DNA of 64,000 nucleotides from Volvox africanus (Eukaryota; Chlorophyta; Chlorophyceae; Chlamydomonadales; Volvocaceae). The notes beneath the pieces are model-generated. The model was not told the DNA's origin, searched no databases, and saw only the letters and a program-made list of their open reading frames with translations. Position numbers and translations under genes: made by a program. Position 1 is the first letter of the stretch. Each line of letters starts with the position of its first letter. The stretch lies in NCBI GenBank assembly GCA_030268105.1, contig BSDZ01000049.1, forward strand, positions 1 through 64,000. The letters run 5' to 3'. This document shows, one piece after another, positions 32,705 to 42,814 of this stretch.

Positions 32705-33983
32705 GGCTTCAGGCAACCATTCATGAGGCCCTCTCCCTGGGACCGACTATAAGTCGGCCCAGCCTGCTATAGCAACCACCAAAGCAGCTACTGTGGGTGA
32801 AACTGCCCGTAATGCACTGCTGGCATATCAGCTGTGCACCAGCGGGGAATACCCTGGGCAGCAGAAACACAGCCTATCCAGCTCAAGTATGCTCAGGGCC
32901 TACACCCGCAACAGGGTAAGATTTTGAACTGGAAACCCCTCAATGACGGAGTCGTATTGCAAGGAGCGGACCAATCCATCGGTCTATTGTCATGGGGGGC
33001 CGGCACCTGTAACTTGGTATGGAAATGAATGGATGGCTTGTTTATAGGGAGACGTGACTTTCAGCCAGACTGTGTAGCAGGCTTGCTACAGTGGCAAGCT
33101 TGCTAAGTGGGTTATGGGTGGTTGTGCGTGGTACTATTGTACATGAGTACGTCCCTGCATGCCTGAAGCAGTTAAGTGATGGAGTGGATTGCTGGGCGTG
33201 CGTGCACGCATGGTATACATGTGTGCACTGGATGTGTGGGCCGTGCATGCTCTGGGTTAATGTTTTGACAACAGACCCATCACCAGTCTTCAACGGGTGA
33301 TATCTATTGGCAATACACATGCCCCTGATTGTAAGGTCTATGGCTTTGGCAGCGTGCACGTCACATGATTAGAGTACGAGATTTACAATGAGGCTCAACC
33401 TCATGGGCCTGCTTCCTGCAAGCCAGCAACCACATATAGCCGAGGGATATCGAAAGCTGGAAGCTGCTTTCACAAGACAGCTTTTGCTTCTTCAAGCCGT
33501 GTGTCTTGCGAAAGACAGACCCGCGTCTTGCAGGCGGCGTTAAAAGCCCAAAGCCACAAGCCTGAAGCTCCACTAGGCTTTCAAAAGCTGGGACGCTGCT
33601 TTCACAAGACAGCTTTTGCTTTAGACGGCCGTGTCTTTGTGAAAGTCAGGCTCGTATCTTTCAGAGGGCTTTCATGTGTCTTTCGGTGACTTGCAAAGCA
33701 ATTTGACACTGGGGGCCATATGTGCACAGGAGGGGCTATTGCCTCACCATTAGGCCCATTAATAATGCCATTGGCTGCTTCGAGCCAGCCCTATGCAAGC
33801 CTACGTAGAGGTTCACTTATGCATCTAGCCACGTCAGGACCCTTGTGTAGGGATTCAGGTGCGTGCCTGATACCTATCTGTTAAAGACACAGGTTAAGCA
33901 ATGCTCTATGTAGACCCGGGTGTGATGACCATGTGCAATTGGATGAACCCTATCCGTCGGTTGATTTACCATGATTATATAAA

Positions 33984-34406
33984 TGTTGTATATGGTACCC
34001 ACGAAGGGTGGTATCAAAAGATACCGGTTGTTGTGCCAGAGCCCGATTAAGTAGAGCCGCCGACTAGGTTGTACTTGAGAGACCATAAGGCCTCGAACCG
34101 GGCGTGACCTTCAGAAGTCACCACTACAACCGGAGATTCAGTGAACCAGGAACCAGATGTTCCACCATTTACCATTCAGGCGGTAAATGGCCCATTCCAT
34201 ACAGGTTATGGAGTAACCGACAGGTTCTGATGTTTCAGGAAGTCGGTTAGTATTGGTCGTCGACAGCCGAGACCAAATCCACAAATCGAATGCCAGATGG
34301 AAACATGAAACAGTTAATATGATAATTAAATATATTATATTATAAAATAATAAACGGATAATTATTATATCTTAATGAATTACCGAAATGCATTAAGGAT
34401 ACAACA
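33984..34406 (-). repeat. LTR-A, 3' LTR of A4
   Basis: 423 bp; T at index 244, G at index 372. Confidence 0.95.
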
Positions 34407-34475
34407 ATTGTTCCCCCTCTAGATGCAGCGTCCCGATGCATAAGAAGAGAGCAGACAGGTTGAAGTAGGACAGCG

Positions 34476-36707
34476 TCAGAGAGGTCCGTCCTTAGACTGT
34501 GCCCGCAGCCTAGCTTCATCAAGCAGGGGTTTCATGTCAGGGGTGAAGTTACGTGCCGGTTCCCAGCTATTGTGCTCAGATGAATACCCAGACCATTTAA
34601 CCAGGTACTCATGCACATTGCGCTTACGCCTGCCCTTGCCAACACGTCGTGCACGGTAATCTAGGATACGTTCGACAGCATACAGGGTCTGCTTACCCGA
34701 TAACCAGGTAGAGGGATTAGCTTCCGTAACAGGAGGGATGCTATCGTTAGCCTCAGGCAGAGTACCCCGATATGGACGTACGAGAGATACATGAAATGTG
34801 GGATGAATGCGTAGGTCAGATGGGAGTTGTAACTCTACAGCCACCGACCCTACCATGCGTACGACAGGATAAGGCCCCACAAAGCGAGGTAATAACTTGC
34901 GAGACCCATCAGCCAGGGAACGAAGGTTCTTCGTGCTCAACATAACCAGCTGGCCCTTGGTGAACGTGACGTCCTTTTTGGACTTGTTATAATAGTCCAT
35001 AGCCCGTTGCTGTGCAGCTTCCAGGCAAGCTTTAGCGTCAGTTAGTCGGGACACGAAAGACTTAGCAAACGTTTTTGCAGCTGGAACATTTACGTCCAAC
35101 TCCCGCCAAACAGGCAAAGCAGGGTTAAAACCGTAATTCAGGAAAAACGGACTATTACCAACGGACCGGTTAGTAGCGTTATTAATGGCAAACTCAGCAG
35201 CGGCTAGGTAGGTATCCCATGCAGTAGGGGTGCGTCCTGCAAAGTTACGGAGCATATCACCCAGGACACGGTTAACACGCTCTGTTTGCCCATCAGATTG
35301 GGGGTGGTAGGCGGTGGACAGGTTCACCCGCATTCCTACCAGAGTCCCCAGGGCGCCCCAAAACTTACTTGCAAATTGAGTGCCGCGGTCAGATACCACG
35401 GACTTGGGGACCCCATGCAAACGTACCACATTGTCGAAAAATAGACGGGCCGTTTGCTCAGCTGTGCAGGATGATGTCGTGGGGGCCAGGTGGACCATCT
35501 TGGTGAAACGGTCGACCAGGACCAGCACGGCATCGTATCCTCCCTCAGTTTTGGGCAGCGCAACAATAAAGTCCATAGAGACGCTTTCCCACGGAGCGTC
35601 AGGAATAGGAAGAGGTTGGAGATGCCCATGTGCTTTACCAGACTGGGCCTTATTGCGCTGGCACAGGTCGCAACAGAGGACATAATTTTCGGTGTCCTTA
35701 GCCATGCGGGGCCACCAGAATTGACGCCGCAAAAGCTCTAGTAACCGCGTGCAGCCAGGATGCCCAGCAAGAGGGCCGTCATGAAAACGTGAGAGAAGTT
35801 CACGACGTAATGAATCGTCGTTAGGTACGACAATCTGACGGTGGGATCCTTCCGATCGGATCCATAAGCCATGCTCCTGTACCAAGTGCCCTGTGTTGTT
35901 GTGAATTGTGAACCACGGGTCGGCTGCATAAGCCTGTTTCAAGCGCTTGGTAAAATCGGAGGGCACGAAGTTAGGTTTTGCCTGAGACCTACTCCGTGTG
36001 CTTACCGCCAGAATGGCTGCATGCAGTGAGGGGTGCCTACTGAGAGCATCAGCTATGTTAAGTGAGCCGCTCAGGTACTCCCAATCAAAGTTAAACCGTG
36101 CCAGGTATTCCATCCAGCGGGCCTGGCGTCGGTTAAGGGAGGGCACACCTTGCAGAAACGTAAGGGGTTTGTGATCAGTCTTGAGGGCAAAAGGCCGGCC
36201 CTCAAGGTAACATCGCCATTCCTTCAAGGCATGTAGGACCGCCAGAAATTCCTGTTCCCCAGTGGTATAACGGGTTTCAGCCCCCGAAAACTTCTTACTC
36301 GTGTATGCAATGGGGCGTCCCTGCTGCAACAGAACTGCCCCCGTCCCATGTATAGATGCATCAGTTATGACCTCTACACGGAACGGCAATGAGTAGTCAG
36401 GGAAGTGCAGGAGAATATCATCAGAGATAGCACGCTTCAAAGCATCAAAAGCTTCTTGGCATGCGGGGGTCCAGGCCTCAGGTGAAGAGAAGGCTCCCTT
36501 ACGTGTGAGGTTTGTTAGCGGTGCAGCAATGACTGAGTAGCGCTCTATGAACTTACGAAAGTAGTTGGTCAGGCCCAAAAACTTACGCAGTTCCTGAAGG
36601 TTGGTGTTGTATATGGTACCCACGAAGGGTGGTATCAAAAGATACCGGTTGTTGTGCCAGAGCCCGATTAAGTAGAGCCGCCGACTAGGTCGTACTTGAG
36701 AGACCAT
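34476..36707 (-). CDS. LTR-initiated RNase H-integrase-chromodomain ORF (743 aa)
   Basis: ATG inside the A3 3' LTR (MVSQVRPSRR) opens a frame of about 34 LTR-derived residues that joins A4 pol at residue 633 (LQELRKFLG) and runs to the normal TGA. It contains the RT connection, RNase H (TDAS, TDHK), integrase zinc finger, D,D-35-E core, GPY module and chromodomain, but no protease and no RT palm. A3's 3' LTR could drive it and A4's 3' LTR could end it. It exists because A3 is nested here; expression is untested. The same arrangement recurs at 51825-54056, shortened at 49675-51435 and cut by the window at 1-394. Confidence 0.75.
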   Translation of the reverse strand: MVSQVRPSRRLYLIGLWHNNRYLLIPPFVGTIYNTNLQELRKFLGLTNYFRKFIERYSVIAAPLTNLTRKGAFSSPEAWTPACQEAFDALKRAISDDILLHFPDYSLPFRVEVITDASIHGTGAVLLQQGRPIAYTSKKFSGAETRYTTGEQEFLAVLHALKEWRCYLEGRPFALKTDHKPLTFLQGVPSLNRRQARWMEYLARFNFDWEYLSGSLNIADALSRHPSLHAAILAVSTRSRSQAKPNFVPSDFTKRLKQAYAADPWFTIHNNTGHLVQEHGLWIRSEGSHRQIVVPNDDSLRRELLSRFHDGPLAGHPGCTRLLELLRRQFWWPRMAKDTENYVLCCDLCQRNKAQSGKAHGHLQPLPIPDAPWESVSMDFIVALPKTEGGYDAVLVLVDRFTKMVHLAPTTSSCTAEQTARLFFDNVVRLHGVPKSVVSDRGTQFASKFWGALGTLVGMRVNLSTAYHPQSDGQTERVNRVLGDMLRNFAGRTPTAWDTYLAAAEFAINNATNRSVGNSPFFLNYGFNPALPVWRELDVNVPAAKTFAKSFVSRLTDAKACLEAAQQRAMDYYNKSKKDVTFTKGQLVMLSTKNLRSLADGSRKLLPRFVGPYPVVRMVGSVAVELQLPSDLRIHPTFHVSLVRPYRGTLPEANDSIPPVTEANPSTWLSGKQTLYAVERILDYRARRVGKGRRKRNVHEYLVKWSGYSSEHNSWEPARNFTPDMKPLLDEARLRAQSKDGPL

Positions 36708-37027
36708 AAGGCCTCGAACCGGGCGTGACCTTCAGAAGTCACCACTACAACCGGAGATTCAGTGAACCAGGAACCAGATGTTCCACCATTTACCATTCAG
36801 GCGGTAAATGGCCCATTCCATACAGGTTATGGAGTAACCGACAGGTTCGGATGTTTCAGAAAGTCGGTTAGTATTGGTCGTCGACAGCCGAGACCAAATC
36901 CACAAATCGAATGCCAGATGGAAACATGAAACAGTTAATATGATAATTAAATATATTATATTATAAAATAATAAACGGATAATTATTATATCTTAATGAA
37001 TTACCGAAATGCATTAAGGATACAACA
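36605..37027 (-). repeat. LTR-A, 3' LTR of A3
   Basis: 423 bp; G at indices 244 and 372. Confidence 0.95.
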
Positions 37028-37096
37028 ATTGTTCCCCCTCTAGATGCAGCGTCCCGATGCATAAGAAGAGAGCAGACAGGTTGAAGTAGGACAGCG

Positions 37097-40000
37097 TCAG
37101 AGAGGTCCGTCCTTAGACTGTGCCCGCAGCCTAGCTTCATCAAGCAGGGGTTTCATGTCAGGGGTGAAGTTACGTGCCGGTTCCCAGCTATTGTGCTCAG
37201 ATGAATACCCAGACCATTTAACCAGGTACTCATGCACATTGCGCTTACGCCTGCCCTTGCCAACACGTCGTGCACGATAATCTAGGATACGTTCGACAGC
37301 ATACAGGGTCTGCTTACCCGATAACCAGGTAGAGGGATTAGCTTCCGTAACAGGAGGGATGCTATCGTTAGCCTCAGGCAGAGTACCCCGATATGGACGT
37401 ACGAGAGATACATGAAATGTGGGATGAATGCGTAGGTCAGATGGGAGTTGTAACTCTACAGCCACCGACCCTACCATGCGTACGACAGGATAAGGCCCCA
37501 CAAAGCGAGGTAATAACTTGCGAGACCCATCAGCCAGGGAACGAAGGTTCTTCGTGCTCAACATAACCAGCTGGCCCTTGGTGAACGTGACGTCCTTTTT
37601 GGACTTGTTATAATAGTCCATAGCCCGTTGCTGTGCAGCTTCCAGGCAAGCTTTAGCGTCAGTTAGTCGGGACACGAAAGACTTAGCAAACGTTTTTGCA
37701 GCTGGAACATTTACATCCAACTCCCGCCAAACAGGCAAAGCAGGGTTAAAACCGTAATTCAGGAAAAACGGACTATTACCAATGGACCGGTTAGTAGCGT
37801 TATTAATGGCAAACTCAGCAGCGGCTAGGTAGGTATCCCATGCAGTAGGGGTGCGTCCTGCAAAGTTACGGAGCATATCACCCAGGACACGGTTAACACG
37901 CTCTGTTTGCCCATCAGATTGGGGGTGGTAGGCGGTGGACAGGTTCACCCGCATTCCTACCAGAGTCCCCAGGGCGCCCCAAAACTTACTTGCAAATTGA
38001 GTGCCGCGGTCAGATACCACGGACTTGGGGACCCCATGCAAACGTACCACATTGTCGAAAAATAGACGGGCCGTTTGCTCAGCTGTGCAGGATGATGTCG
38101 TGGGGGCCAGGTGGACCATCTTGGTGAAACGGTCGACCAGGACCAGCACGGCATCGTATCCTCCCTCAGTTTTGGGCAGCGCAACAATAAAGTCCATAGA
38201 GACGCTTTCCCACGGAGCGTCAGGAATAGGAAGAGGTTGGAGATGCCCATGTGCTTTACCAGACTGGGCCTTATTGCGCTGGCACAGGTCGCAACAGAGG
38301 ACATAATTTTCGGTGTCCTTAGCCATGCGGGGCCACCAGAATTGACGCCGCAAAAGCTCTAGTAACCGCGTGCAGCCAGGATGCCCAGCAAGAGGGCCGT
38401 CATGAAAACGTGAGAGAAGTTCACGACGTAATGAATCGTCGTTAGGTACGACAATCTGACGGTGGGATCCTTCCGATCGGATCCATAAGCCATGCTCCTG
38501 TACCAAGTGCCCCGTGTTGTTGTGAATTGTGAACCACGGGTCGGCTGCATAAGCCTGTTTCAAACGCTTGGTAAAATCGGAGGGCACGAAGTTAGGTTTT
38601 GCCTGAGACCTACTCCGTGTGCTTACCGCCAGAATGGCTGCATGCAGTGAGGGGTGCCTACTGAGAGCATCAGCTATGTTAAGTGAGCCGCTCAGGTACT
38701 CCCAATCAAAGTTAAACCGTGCCAGGTATTCCATCCAGCGGGCCTGGCGTTGGTTAAGGGAGGGCACACCTTGCAGAAACGTAAGGGGTTTGTGATCAGT
38801 CTTGAGGGCAAAAGGCCGGCCCTCAAGGTAACATCGCCATTCCTTCAAGGCATGTAGGACCGCCAGAAATTCCTGTTCCCCAGTGGTATAACGGGTTTCA
38901 GCCCCCGAAAACTTCTTACTCGTGTATGCAATGGGGCGTCCCTGCTGCAACAGAACTGCCCCCGTCCCATGTATAGATGCATCAGTTATGACCTCTACAC
39001 GGAACGGCAATGAGTAGTCAGGGAAGTGCAGGAGAATATCATCAGAGATAGCACGCTTCAAAGCATCAAAAGCTTCTTGGCATGCGGGGGTCCAGGCCTC
39101 AGGTGAAGAGAAGGCTCCCTTACGTGTGAGGTTTGTTAGCGGTGCAGCAATGACTGAGTAGCGCTCTATGAACTTACGAAAGTAGTTGGTCAGGCCCAAA
39201 AACTTACGCAGTTCCTGAAGGTTGGAGGGCACTGGCCAATCCCGAACAACAGCAGTTTTCCGGGGGTCCATCCGTATGCCACCCTGAGACACTATATGCC
39301 CCAGATACTCCACCTGTGGTTGTGCCCAGTGGCACTTAGAACGCTTAGCATACAGCTGCTCACGCCGCAGAACCTCAAAGACCAGGCGGAGGTGTTGTAT
39401 GTGCTCCTCACGGGTCTTTGAAAACACCAGGATATCGTCCAGATAACAGATGACGAATTTGTCGATGTATGGCCTGAAGATGCGGTCCATGACGGCTTGG
39501 AACGTTGCAGGGGCGTTCGTCAGTCCGAAACTAAGGACGGTATATTCAAAATGGCCAAACGGCGTACGGAAAGCCGTTTTAGGGATGTCAGATTCTGCTA
39601 TACGAATCTGATTATACCCCTGCTGGAGGTCAATAGAGCTAAAGAATGCAGAATCTTTTAGCTTATCCAGCAGATCATCGACACGTGGGAGGGGGTAACG
39701 GTTCTTAACCATTGCGGCATTTAACCCCCTATAGTCAATGCACATTCTCAGAGTCCCATCCTTCTTTCCCACAAACAGAATAGGGGCGGAGTATGGGGAT
39801 GTGCTTGGCCGTATCATACCTTTTTTCAGCAGCTCAGTAACCTGTCGTTTGACCTCGTCCAGCTCCAAGGGGCTTAGCCGATACATGGGGCGGGAAACGG
39901 GTACTGCACCAGGCACCAAAGGTATGGTGTGATCCACAGGCCGCATTGGAGGCTTACCAGGGACCTCCTGGAATATATCTGCATATTCCTGTAACAGGGC

Positions 40001-41167
40001 CTCAAGCTCAGGGTCAGTGGCATCAGCTGGGATAGAAGTTGCATTCAGGTACAACTTGGGCCGTACTAGTAAAGCATGGGCCCCCTTGCGAATCATGCGA
40101 ACTGCTGCTTTCCTGCCAACAACTTCAGGTTCAGTGTGCTGACAGATAGCAGTGGTTGCATAATTAAAGCAAGGCGCAGGTGTCATCTGATCTGGTGGCT
40201 GTCCGGCAGTAGTAAAGGGTACCTTGCAGACTAGATTCCCCTTGCGCAGGCGCAAAGATTTAGCCTCATAGTCAAGGACAGCCCCATACTGTGCTAGCGT
40301 GGAAGAACCCAAGATATACGTGGCAGCGTCAGTTAGCTCAGGCAACACGTATGGGCGGACATTTAACCTTAAAGGACCTGCAGATAGACGAAGATTAACC
40401 TGCCCCAAGATAGCCTGCTTACCCCTATCAGCAAGGGTAACTTCTGACCAGGAGCATGGGCTAGGTTTCAGGCCAAGCTGCGTAACCACTGAAGCCGAAA
40501 TGAAATCATCACTGGCTCCAGAGTCGGCTAGGGCGGTGAACGTACGACCTGCCGTACTTACGGTGATCAGAGGTACGCCAGCACCTATCAGGGCAGCAGC
40601 TTTAGGCAAGCAGAGAACTGAAATACAGGGTTCAGTCTCAGGCAAGCCCTCCTGAACCGATTTAGGAGCAGCAAACCAGACGTCAACAGAGTATGGGCTT
40701 CCAGGGAGTTGAACAACCTCACCTGCCATATCAAGGCTATGGAAAAGAGCCGTCCCTGGATTAAACCTTAAGACCCGTTGCATTCCCGACAGAAAAGAAG
40801 GGTTGCGTCGGGACACATACTCAGGCAGCAAGATGCATGCTGAGGTATCAGGGTGTTGACGTTTGCATGCCCTAAAGAGAGCTAATTGCTTCTGTAGCTC
40901 GCAGAGTGAAGAGGGAGTGAACAAGATAGTATGCCCACCCAAGTTAGCGGAGGATAGGGGGCGACCTTGAGGCTCAAACAGATTACAAAAGCCATCAAAG
41001 CCGGCACGGACAGTTCGTGCATCAAAAGAAAAACGTCTCCCTATCACCTGCTCCACTTGGTTTAAAACAGAGGGCAAAAGAGCCCGTACTGCACGGCACT
41101 TTGCTACCATCTGGCCCACAGCAAAGACCCCAGGTGGTGATCCCTCTATACCAGCCTGGGCAAGTTC
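37097..41167 (-). CDS. pol: A3 Pol, complete: protease, RT, RNase H, integrase, chromodomain
   Basis: Open directly from the gag TAG (41168-41170) to TGA; 1340 residues counted from the GTG at 41119, which is not proposed as a start. Positions on that count: protease D199-S-G-A; RT about 408-630 with YLDD 559-562; RNase H about 705-820 (D713, D775, D817); integrase zinc finger H906, H913, C943, C946; catalytic D976, D1037, E1073 (D,D-35-E); GPY module about 1201-1225; chromodomain about 1270-1320. It cleaves the polyprotein, copies RNA to DNA and inserts it, the chromodomain probably aiming at marked chromatin. Best pol in the window; translation would need TAG readthrough. NAAMVKN and DRGKQ are variants of this copy. 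Confidence 0.95.
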   Translation of the reverse strand, partial: ELAQAGIEGSPPGVFAVGQMVAKCRAVRALLPSVLNQVEQVIGRRFSFDARTVRAGFDGFCNLFEPQGRPLSSANLGGHTILFTPSSLCELQKQLALFRACKRQHPDTSACILLPEYVSRRNPSFLSGMQRVLRFNPGTALFHSLDMAGEVVQLPGSPYSVDVWFAAPKSVQEGLPETEPCISVLCLPKAAALIGAGVPLITVSTAGRTFTALADSGASDDFISASVVTQLGLKPSPCSWSEVTLADRGKQAILGQVNLRLSAGPLRLNVRPYVLPELTDAATYILGSSTLAQYGAVLDYEAKSLRLRKGNLVCKVPFTTAGQPPDQMTPAPCFNYATTAICQHTEPEVVGRKAAVRMIRKGAHALLVRPKLYLNATSIPADATDPELEALLQEYADIFQEVPGKPPMRPVDHTIPLVPGAVPVSRPMYRLSPLELDEVKRQVTELLKKGMIRPSTSPYSAPILFVGKKDGTLRMCIDYRGLNAAMVKNRYPLPRVDDLLDKLKDSAFFSSIDLQQGYNQIRIAESDIPKTAFRTPFGHFEYTVLSFGLTNAPATFQAVMDRIFRPYIDKFVICYLDDILVFSKTREEHIQHLRLVFEVLRREQLYAKRSKCHWAQPQVEYLGHIVSQGGIRMDPRKTAVVRDWPVPSNLQELRKFLGLTNYFRKFIERYSVIAAPLTNLTRKGAFSSPEAWTPACQEAFDALKRAISDDILLHFPDYSLPFRVEVITDASIHGTGAVLLQQGRPIAYTSKKFSGAETRYTTGEQEFLAVLHALKEWRCYLEGRPFALKTDHKPLTFLQGVPSLNQRQARWMEYLARFNFDWEYLSGSLNIADALSRHPSLHAAILAVSTRSRSQAKPNFVPSDFTKRLKQAYAADPWFTIHNNTGHLVQEHGLWIRSEGSHRQIVVPNDDSLRRELLSRFHDGPLAGHPGCTRLLELLRRQFWWPRMAKDTENYVLCCDLCQRNKAQSGKAHGHLQPLPIPDAPWESVSMDFIVALPKTEGGYDAVLVLVDRFTKMVHLAPTTSSCTAEQTARLFFDNVVRLHGVPKSVVSDRGTQFASKFWGALGTLVGMRVNLSTAYHPQSDGQTERVNRVLGDMLRNFAGRTPTAWDTYLAAAEFAINNATNRSIGNSPFFLNYGFNPALPVWRELDVNVPAAKTFAKSFVSRLTDAKACLEAAQQRAMDYYNKSKKDVTFTKGQLVMLSTKNLRSLADGSRKLLPRFVGPYPVVRMVGSVAVELQLPSDLRIHPTFHVSLVRPYRGTLPEANDSIPPVTEANPSTWLSGKQTLYAVERILDYRARRVGKGRRKRNVHEYLVKWSGYSSEHNSWEPARNFTPDMKPLLDEARLRAQSKDGPL

Positions 41168-41952
41168 CTAGTGGTCCTTACCCTTATTTTTCTCCGCCCC
41201 CAGCATTGGGCAGGAGTCAACCCTATGTTGGTCGGAACCGCAACGGAGGCACATCCCATGTTGTTTACGGAAATGGAACTCCCGTCTAGTACATTTGAAT
41301 GTGGTTAAATATTCCGCTAGGTTCTGCTTGGGCCCCTTCTTCTGCACGTGGCCCCCTTTTGGGGCCAAGTGCCTCCCCTGCTGTCCGCCGCCCCTCTTAG
41401 ACTTACCGGCGCCCTTAACCTGCCGCGGCTGATCCTCGTGCCCGGTGATGCCTGGACGAACGGATGCAGCCCGCGGTTTTTTGGTCGGGGGCGCCGGGGT
41501 CTCCTCGTCAGGGTCGTCGCAGGCCATGTCCTCGTCCTCATGTCCAGTATGAGGAGGCCCAGGTTGCCTGGAACAGGTGCCCGCAACAGCAGCACAAGTT
41601 GTTGCGGCAGCAGCGGGAGCCATCCCAGGAATATCCACGGCACCAGGTGTCAAATGGTTTGACACTACAGCAGGGCCATGAACATAAAAAGGGGATGGGG
41701 CATAAATAGGTGATGTAGGTGCCTCAGGGGATGCTGTGCCGCCTTGCCTGGGAATAGGTGAAGGCTGGTTCGGAAGGTCGATACCGCCTGCCACAGCAGC
41801 ATTTGGTGGCTGTGTCAACCTAGAGAGCCATTCCCACCTATTCGCTTGGCTAGCATTAGCAGCAATCCGGCCAACAAACTGAAAGGTGTTGGCAGCAAGA
41901 GCCGAGACAGCATTCGCTAAGTTCGAGGCTTGCATATTGTATGCCTGAAAGC
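41168..41952 (-). CDS. gag: A3 Gag, main exon, capsid region missing
   Basis: 255-residue ORF (ATG 41935) ending at TAG 41168-41170. The proline-rich N-terminal part is joined in frame at TGHEDE/DMACDD to the basic linker and CCHC zinc knuckle; the Retrotrans_gag capsid domain is absent. The product could bind RNA but should not assemble a particle by itself, so A3 would need Gag from another copy. Nearby substitutions (GAT to GAC twice at the junction) are synonymous. Confidence 0.9.
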
Positions 41953-42019
41953 CTAACAGATCGAACTGCGAGTGACTGTTCTGGCGAAAGGCAAAGCAAA
42001 GGCAAGGACCAGGGCCTAC

Positions 42020-42239
42020 CCAACGCTTGGATGCCTTCGATGAACTTCAAAAATTTTGAAGTCCGCGCGTGAAGTTGATTTGCGATGGATCGGAGTGACT
42101 GGGCAGAGGTGCAGCTCCGAAGGGTCTGAGGTGTTGACACGGTGGTAGCCGCAGCGAAAATGGCGGCGCTCAGCTCCTCAGGCAATGTCTCCATGTCCAG
42201 AGGGATGTCGGCAGGAGGAAGATCGTGGTCGATGTCCAT
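42020..42239 (-). CDS. gag: A3 gag exons 1 and 2, joined (intron 1 absent)
   Basis: ATG 42239 (MDIDHDLPP) reads through AAATT-VSTPQT without the 350-bp intron of the other copies. The frame continues to 41856 but is not the main gag frame, so the 67-bp candidate intron 41953-42019 or re-initiation is still needed. Confidence 0.65.
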
Positions 42240-42386
42240 TTATAAAAGGGCAGCTTGAGTGGCTTGAGCGCGTTGCGCGGTTAGAGTGGCTTGAGCAGTT
42301 ACCACAGAAAGACTTGAGAAGGCTTGAACGATTTCAGCGGAAGACTTGACGAGACGTCCCAGGGAGGAACGGTCTCGATACCAGCT

Positions 42387-42809
42387 TGTTGTATATGGTA
42401 CCCACGAAGGGTGGTATCAAAAGATACCGGTTGTTGTGCCAGAGCCCGATTAAGTAGAGCCGCCGACTAGGTCGTACTTGAGAGACCATAAGGCCTCGAA
42501 CCGGGCGTGACCTTCAGAAGTCACCACTACAACCGGAGATTCAGTGAACCAGGAACCAGATGTTCCACCATTTACCATTCAGGCGGTAAATGGCCCATTC
42601 CATACAGGTTATGGAGTAACCGACAGGTTCGGATGTTTCAGGAAGTCGGTTAGTATTGGTCGTCGACAGCCGAGACCAAATCCACAAATCGAATGCCAGA
42701 TGGAAACATGAAACAGTTAATATGATAATTAAATATATTATATTATAAAATAATAAACAGATAATTATTATATCTTAATGAATTACCGAAATGCATTAAG
42801 GATACAACA
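42387..42809 (-). repeat. LTR-A, 5' LTR of A3
   Basis: 423 bp; G at index 244, A at index 372. Confidence 0.95.
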
Positions 42810-42814
42810 GTTGG

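Larger units (their letters stand above)
29039..33983. repeat. Spacer S2
   Basis: Copy of S1 without the 1,170-bp LINE/foldback segment; instead 33435-33531 carries a first copy of the CTTTCACAAGACAGCTTTTG motif repeated downstream near 33598. Includes helicase exon, quadruplex tract, coiled-coil gene, minisatellite and SINE. The rest holds no recognisable gene. Confidence 0.9.
36605..42809 (-). mobile_element. Element A3: nested chromovirus with intact pol, lacking intron 1 and the capsid segment
   Basis: 6,205 bp, 3' LTR 36605-37027, 5' LTR 42387-42809, flanked by GTTGG (36600-36604 and 42810-42814). Pol is open over 1340 codons. Two internal gaps relative to A1/A2/A4, 350 bp in the leader and 612 bp in gag, both fall exactly at GT...AG boundaries. 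Several substitutions cluster near the gaps (TCSRQPG for TSARPPG in gag), so its 5' part belongs to a slightly different lineage. Confidence 0.95.
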
